From positions 25,585-89,584 of the forward strand of contig CAMNIN010000009.1 in NCBI GenBank assembly GCA_946540735.1: a stretch of DNA of 64,000 nt, written 5' to 3'. Shown here piece after piece: positions 61,338 to 64,000 of the stretch; within the stretch, counting starts at the first letter, position 1; each line of letters starts with the position of its first letter. The notes beneath the pieces were generated by a model, which was not told the origin of the DNA, did not search any database, and was given only the letters and a program-made list of their open reading frames with translations. Made by a program: the position numbers and the translations under genes. Origin of the DNA: an uncultured Prevotellaceae bacterium. Lineage in GTDB: Bacteria; Bacteroidota; Bacteroidia; Bacteroidales; Bacteroidaceae.

Positions 61338-62303
61338 TTACCATTCCAGGTAAGTGTCTTTCTCGCCCTTGGCGTCTTCGGCCATCTCGGCGCCAAACTC
61401 CACGGTGATGGAGTTGCTGATGGTCTGGCAGCAGTTGGCGGCAAACAGCTGGGCCCAGTGGATGATCTTGTCCCAGATGCGGGCGGGGATGCCTCTGTCG
61501 AGGGCCTCGCGGGTGATGCCATAGCGCATCAGACCATAGATGAATCCGGCGTTGAAGTTGTCGCCGGCTCCGATGGTGCTCACCGTACTGGTCTGGATGA
61601 TGGGGAAACTCTTCTTGATGCCGCGGGTGGCGCGCAGCTCCACGTTCTTCGTGCCGTTGGTGCAGATGAAGTTCTTGCAGTAGAACGACACCTCCGCACT
61701 GTAGATCTTGTCGGGATCCTCCTTGTTGTAAAGCACCTTGAAGTCGTCGACACTGCCTCTCACGAAGTCGGCATACTCCAGGTTCTCCAGCAGGTTGGGC
61801 GTGATCTTCATCACGTCGTTCTTGTGCGAGGGACGGAAATTGACGTCGTAGTAGAGGATGGCGCCGTGGCTGCGGGCATAGTCGAGGAAACCGAGCACCT
61901 GAGGACGGATCACGGGGTTGACTGCGTAATAGGAGCCGAACATGACGATATCGTCGGGATTCACCTCCGGACACACAAACTCCAACTGGTCGTGGCCGTG
62001 GTCCTTGTAAAACAGGTATTCGGCGTCGTTGTGCTCGTCGAGGAAGGCGAGCGAGATGGGCGACTTGCTCTCGGGATAGACGTGTATCTCGTCGGCATTC
62101 ACATGATTGTCCTTGAGAAACTTGATGATGTTCTTGCCCACACGGTCGTTGCCGGCCTCGCTGATGAACGAGGCATTGACTCCCGAACGGCCAAGGGATA
62201 TGATGCCATTGAAGACCGATCCGCCCGGGACGGCACCGATGGGTTGCTCGTTCTTGAAAATAATGTCGAGCACGGTTTCTCCTATTCCTATTACTTTACG
62301 CAT
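61338..62303 (-). CDS. PfkB-family carbohydrate kinase
   Basis: The start at 62303 (M-R-K-V-I-G-I-G-E-T-V-L-D) gives 321 residues with the PfkB pattern: N-terminal G-G-S-V-F-N (substrate lid) and the catalytic C-terminal signature T-I-G-A-G-D-N-F-N-A-G-F with Asp as the base. Fructokinase or ribokinase-like activity is likely; the exact sugar is not known. The promoter -7 box is 35 bases upstream. Confidence 0.92.
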   Translation of the reverse strand: MRKVIGIGETVLDIIFKNEQPIGAVPGGSVFNGIISLGRSGVNASFISEAGNDRVGKNIIKFLKDNHVNADEIHVYPESKSPISLAFLDEHNDAEYLFYKDHGHDQLEFVCPEVNPDDIVMFGSYYAVNPVIRPQVLGFLDYARSHGAILYYDVNFRPSHKNDVMKITPNLLENLEYADFVRGSVDDFKVLYNKEDPDKIYSAEVSFYCKNFICTNGTKNVELRATRGIKKSFPIIQTSTVSTIGAGDNFNAGFIYGLMRYGITREALDRGIPARIWDKIIHWAQLFAANCCQTISNSITVEFGAEMAEDAKGEKDTYLEW

Positions 62304-62337
62304 GAGTTCTCCTTGTGTTATTACAGTTGTGAAATGC

Positions 62338-62345
62338 AAAGATAG
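62338..62345 (-). promoter_or_regulatory. -7 box TATCTTTG for the sugar kinase operon
   Basis: TATCTTTG on the minus strand is followed by a leader of about 31 bases to the ATG at 62303. The -33 region is not recognisable. Confidence 0.5.
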
Positions 62346-62418
62346 ACCTTTTTTCCCGAATTATCACGCCATCGGATGAATTATTTGAAAAAACAGGCGA
62401 CATTTCGGGATTTATTCG

Positions 62419-62426
62419 TAATTTTG
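62419..62426 (+). promoter_or_regulatory. -7 box TAATTTTG for the M16 peptidase
   Basis: TAATTTTG is 25 bases before the ATG at 62452. It shares the 148-base divergent gap with the sugar kinase promoter. No -33 box stands out. Confidence 0.5.
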
Positions 62427-62451
62427 GCCTCCCTATTCTCTGGGCTACATT

Positions 62452-63693
62452 ATGGAAACGAAATACAACACGCACACGCTGACTAACGGACTTCGCATCA
62501 TCCACCTCTTCGACGCTTCACCCGTGGTCTACTGCGGATTCGGCATCAACGCTGGCTCACGCGACGAGGCGCCCGACGAGGAGGGACTGGCCCATTTCTG
62601 CGAACATGTCTCCTTCAAAGGCACCTCCCGGCGACGGGCCTGGCACATCATCAACAGCCTGGAGCGCGTGGGCGGCGACCTCAATGCCTTCACCAACAAG
62701 GAGGAGACGGTCTACTACGCTGCCGTGCTCCGCGACCACCTGCCTCGGGCCGTCGACTTGCTGAGCGACATCGTGCTCCACAGCACCTACCCGCAGAACG
62801 AGATCGACAAGGAGGTGGAGGTGATCGCCGACGAGATCGAGAGCTACAACGACTCGCCTTCCGAACTGATCTACGACGAGTTCGACAACATGCTCTTCGA
62901 GGGGCATCCCCTGGGGCACAACATCCTTGGCCGGGCCGACCGGGTGAGACAGTTCACCACGGCCGACGCGCTGCGGTTCACACATCGCTTCTACCGCCCG
63001 GAAAACATGGTGTTCTTCGCTTACGGGGCCATCAACTTCGACCGCCTCGTCAGACTGCTCGAGAAGGCGACGGAGGGATTCCCCGACAAAGAGCCGCTGC
63101 TCTCCGACCTCGAGACGGGCGACACCGCACCGGCGCCTTACCGACCGGGGATCTATGAGCACGACCGCAGCACCCACCAGGCTCATGTCATGGTGGGCAA
63201 CCGTGCCTATGGCATTCACGACAGCAAGCGGATGCCGCTCTATTTGCTCAACAACATCCTCGGCGGACCCGGCATGAACACACGGCTCAACCTCTCGCTC
63301 CGCGAGCGGCGCGGACTGGTCTACACGGTGGAGAGCACGATGGTGAGCTATAGCGACCTGGGGGCATGGAGTGTCTACTTCGGTTGCGACCACCACAACA
63401 TGCATCGGTGTCTGCGGTTGGTGCAAGGTGAATTGCAGCGGATGATCGACCATCGCCTCACCGACTCGCAACTGAAGACCGCCAAACAGCAACTCAAGGG
63501 GCAGATCGGCATCGCCTGTGATGCGAGGGAGGGTTTCGCGCTGAGCTTCGGCAAGAGTTTCCTGCACTACGGATGGGAGCGCGACGTCCAACGCCTCTGC
63601 CGCAACATCGATGCCATCACGGCGCAAGAGATTCAGGAAGTAGCAGCCGAGATCTTCTGTCCCGACCAACTCACCACCCTGATTTTCAAGTGA
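62452..63693 (+). CDS. M16-family zinc peptidase
   Basis: The 413-residue protein has the inverted zinc motif H-F-C-E-H near residue 50 with a downstream E in E-V-I-A-D-E-I-E, and the R/Y motif G-L-V-Y-T-V-E-S (family R-G-L-x-Y) in the second half. These are complete M16 hallmarks. It has no signal peptide, so it is probably cytoplasmic. It may process peptides or, like PqqF/PitrA relatives, small proteins. The 3' end is followed by intergenic repeats. Confidence 0.93.
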   Translation: METKYNTHTLTNGLRIIHLFDASPVVYCGFGINAGSRDEAPDEEGLAHFCEHVSFKGTSRRRAWHIINSLERVGGDLNAFTNKEETVYYAAVLRDHLPRAVDLLSDIVLHSTYPQNEIDKEVEVIADEIESYNDSPSELIYDEFDNMLFEGHPLGHNILGRADRVRQFTTADALRFTHRFYRPENMVFFAYGAINFDRLVRLLEKATEGFPDKEPLLSDLETGDTAPAPYRPGIYEHDRSTHQAHVMVGNRAYGIHDSKRMPLYLLNNILGGPGMNTRLNLSLRERRGLVYTVESTMVSYSDLGAWSVYFGCDHHNMHRCLRLVQGELQRMIDHRLTDSQLKTAKQQLKGQIGIACDAREGFALSFGKSFLHYGWERDVQRLCRNIDAITAQEIQEVAAEIFCPDQLTTLIFK

Positions 63694-63739
63694 TTCAGTC
63701 CCCAATAAAAAAGTCAGCCAACCCCATCCCCCCAATAAA

Positions 63740-63767
63740 GTAGAGACATCGCATGGAGGCGTCTCCC
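63740..63767. repeat. 28-bp GAGACG hairpin repeat (copy 2)
   Basis: GTAGAGACATCGCATGGAGG followed by CGTCTCCC, two mismatches from the copy at 34126-34153. It lies 46 bases after the M16 stop. One of the mismatches shortens the possible hairpin arm. Confidence 0.75.
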
Positions 63768-63808
63768 ATTCACAAGGAATATAAAAAGCACATTCATCTA
63801 TCTCCCTC

Positions 63809-63922
63809 AACTCCGAAAATTCCGACAACTCCGATTACTCCGAAAACTCCGAAAATTCCGATTACTCCGACAACTCCGACAACTCCGACAACTCCGACAA
63901 CTCCGACAACTCCGATTACTCC
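63809..63922. repeat. 9-bp tandem repeat (CTCCGANNA)n, intergenic
   Basis: About twelve 9-base units such as CTCCGAAAA, TTCCGACAA and CTCCGATTA, the middle five being identical CTCCGACAA. It is followed to the window end by A/T-rich sequence without a gene. A plus-strand frame through it gives P-T-T repeats, with no start context, so it is not called as a gene. The period and the TCC core are the same as in the array at 9525-9608. Confidence 0.85.
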
Positions 63923-64000
63923 AAAAAATTACTCACATAATCCTATAAGGGATGTTCTAAAAATTAATTAACTGATAGTCAGATATTTCTGACGATAATT

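Noticed and set aside
60093..62345. 750-residue plus-strand frame across the flavodiiron and sugar-kinase genes
   Set aside because: It spans two well-identified opposite-strand genes and their gap; the composition (His/Val/Asp-rich) is a shadow effect.
63753..63971. P-T-T/P-I-T repeat frame at the window end
   Set aside because: It arises entirely from the 9-bp tandem array and has no supporting start context or homologous pattern.

Overview
The window is a chromosomal segment from a Bacteroidota bacterium, most likely a Prevotella-like member of the Prevotellaceae with a mid-50s GC content (judged by eye). Three things support this. Promoters follow the Bacteroidota pattern TTTG-N19/20-TAnnTTTG rather than -35/-10. 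Many secreted proteins share the Prevotella-style C-terminal tail (Y-D-L-Q-G-R ... K-G-I-Y-I ... G-K-K-V-V-V-K). Bacteroidota-typical families (DUF4251-like, DUF4369-like, YifB, Omp28-like) are also present. No rRNA, CRISPR array, intact insertion sequence or prophage was seen; there is one tRNA gene (Leu, anticodon UAA).

Layout. 1-6.5 kb: a truncated secreted FN3-type protein, an SH3b lipoprotein, a YifB/ComM AAA ATPase, and a thioredoxin-fold lipoprotein next to tRNA-Leu. 6.6-12.1 kb: a REP-like hairpin cluster, then argH (coupled to a small Cys-rich lipoprotein), an SRPBCC-like protein, pyrE and a TPR/AraC membrane regulator. 12.2-19.1 kb: an operon of three secreted proteins (M6-type protease, choice-of-anchor protein, Omp28-like protein). 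19.2-22.1 kb: comF, recX and a SUMF1-like protein behind a dispersed repeat that carries two promoters, then a His-rich Spy/CpxP-like protein. 22.3-28.6 kb: an operon of a double-headed serpin, a legumain-like (C13/clan CD) cysteine protease, a secreted protein and a single-chain ECF sigma factor fused to an inner-membrane helix and an outer-membrane beta-barrel. 28.9-32.2 kb: a large secreted Ig-like protein and a 56-residue small protein. 32.2-36.6 kb: prmC, ribD, an RNase H-like protein and argS. 36.6-40.2 kb: gene remnants and a Type IIL (MmeI-like) restriction-modification protein.

40.3-55.1 kb holds the most unusual locus. It is a tightly packed nine-gene, 14.8-kb operon on the minus strand. 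In transcription order it encodes a double-SH3b protein, a SEDS (RodA/FtsW-like) membrane protein with an FHA-like N-terminal extension, a P-loop GTPase-like protein, a tail-anchored protein resembling GTPase-associated proteins, a class B penicillin-binding-protein-like transpeptidase, two paralogous P-loop GTPases (one with four membrane segments, one soluble), and two membrane-anchored proteins without recognised family. It looks like an accessory peptidoglycan-synthase (SEDS + bPBP) module wired to a set of GTPases, which I do not recognise as a described system.

55.3-64 kb: a DUF4251-like protein, a GH2 glycosidase, an acyltransferase-3 membrane protein, an FprA-type flavodiiron protein, a PfkB sugar kinase, an M16 peptidase and, at the end, an intergenic hairpin repeat and a 9-bp tandem repeat.
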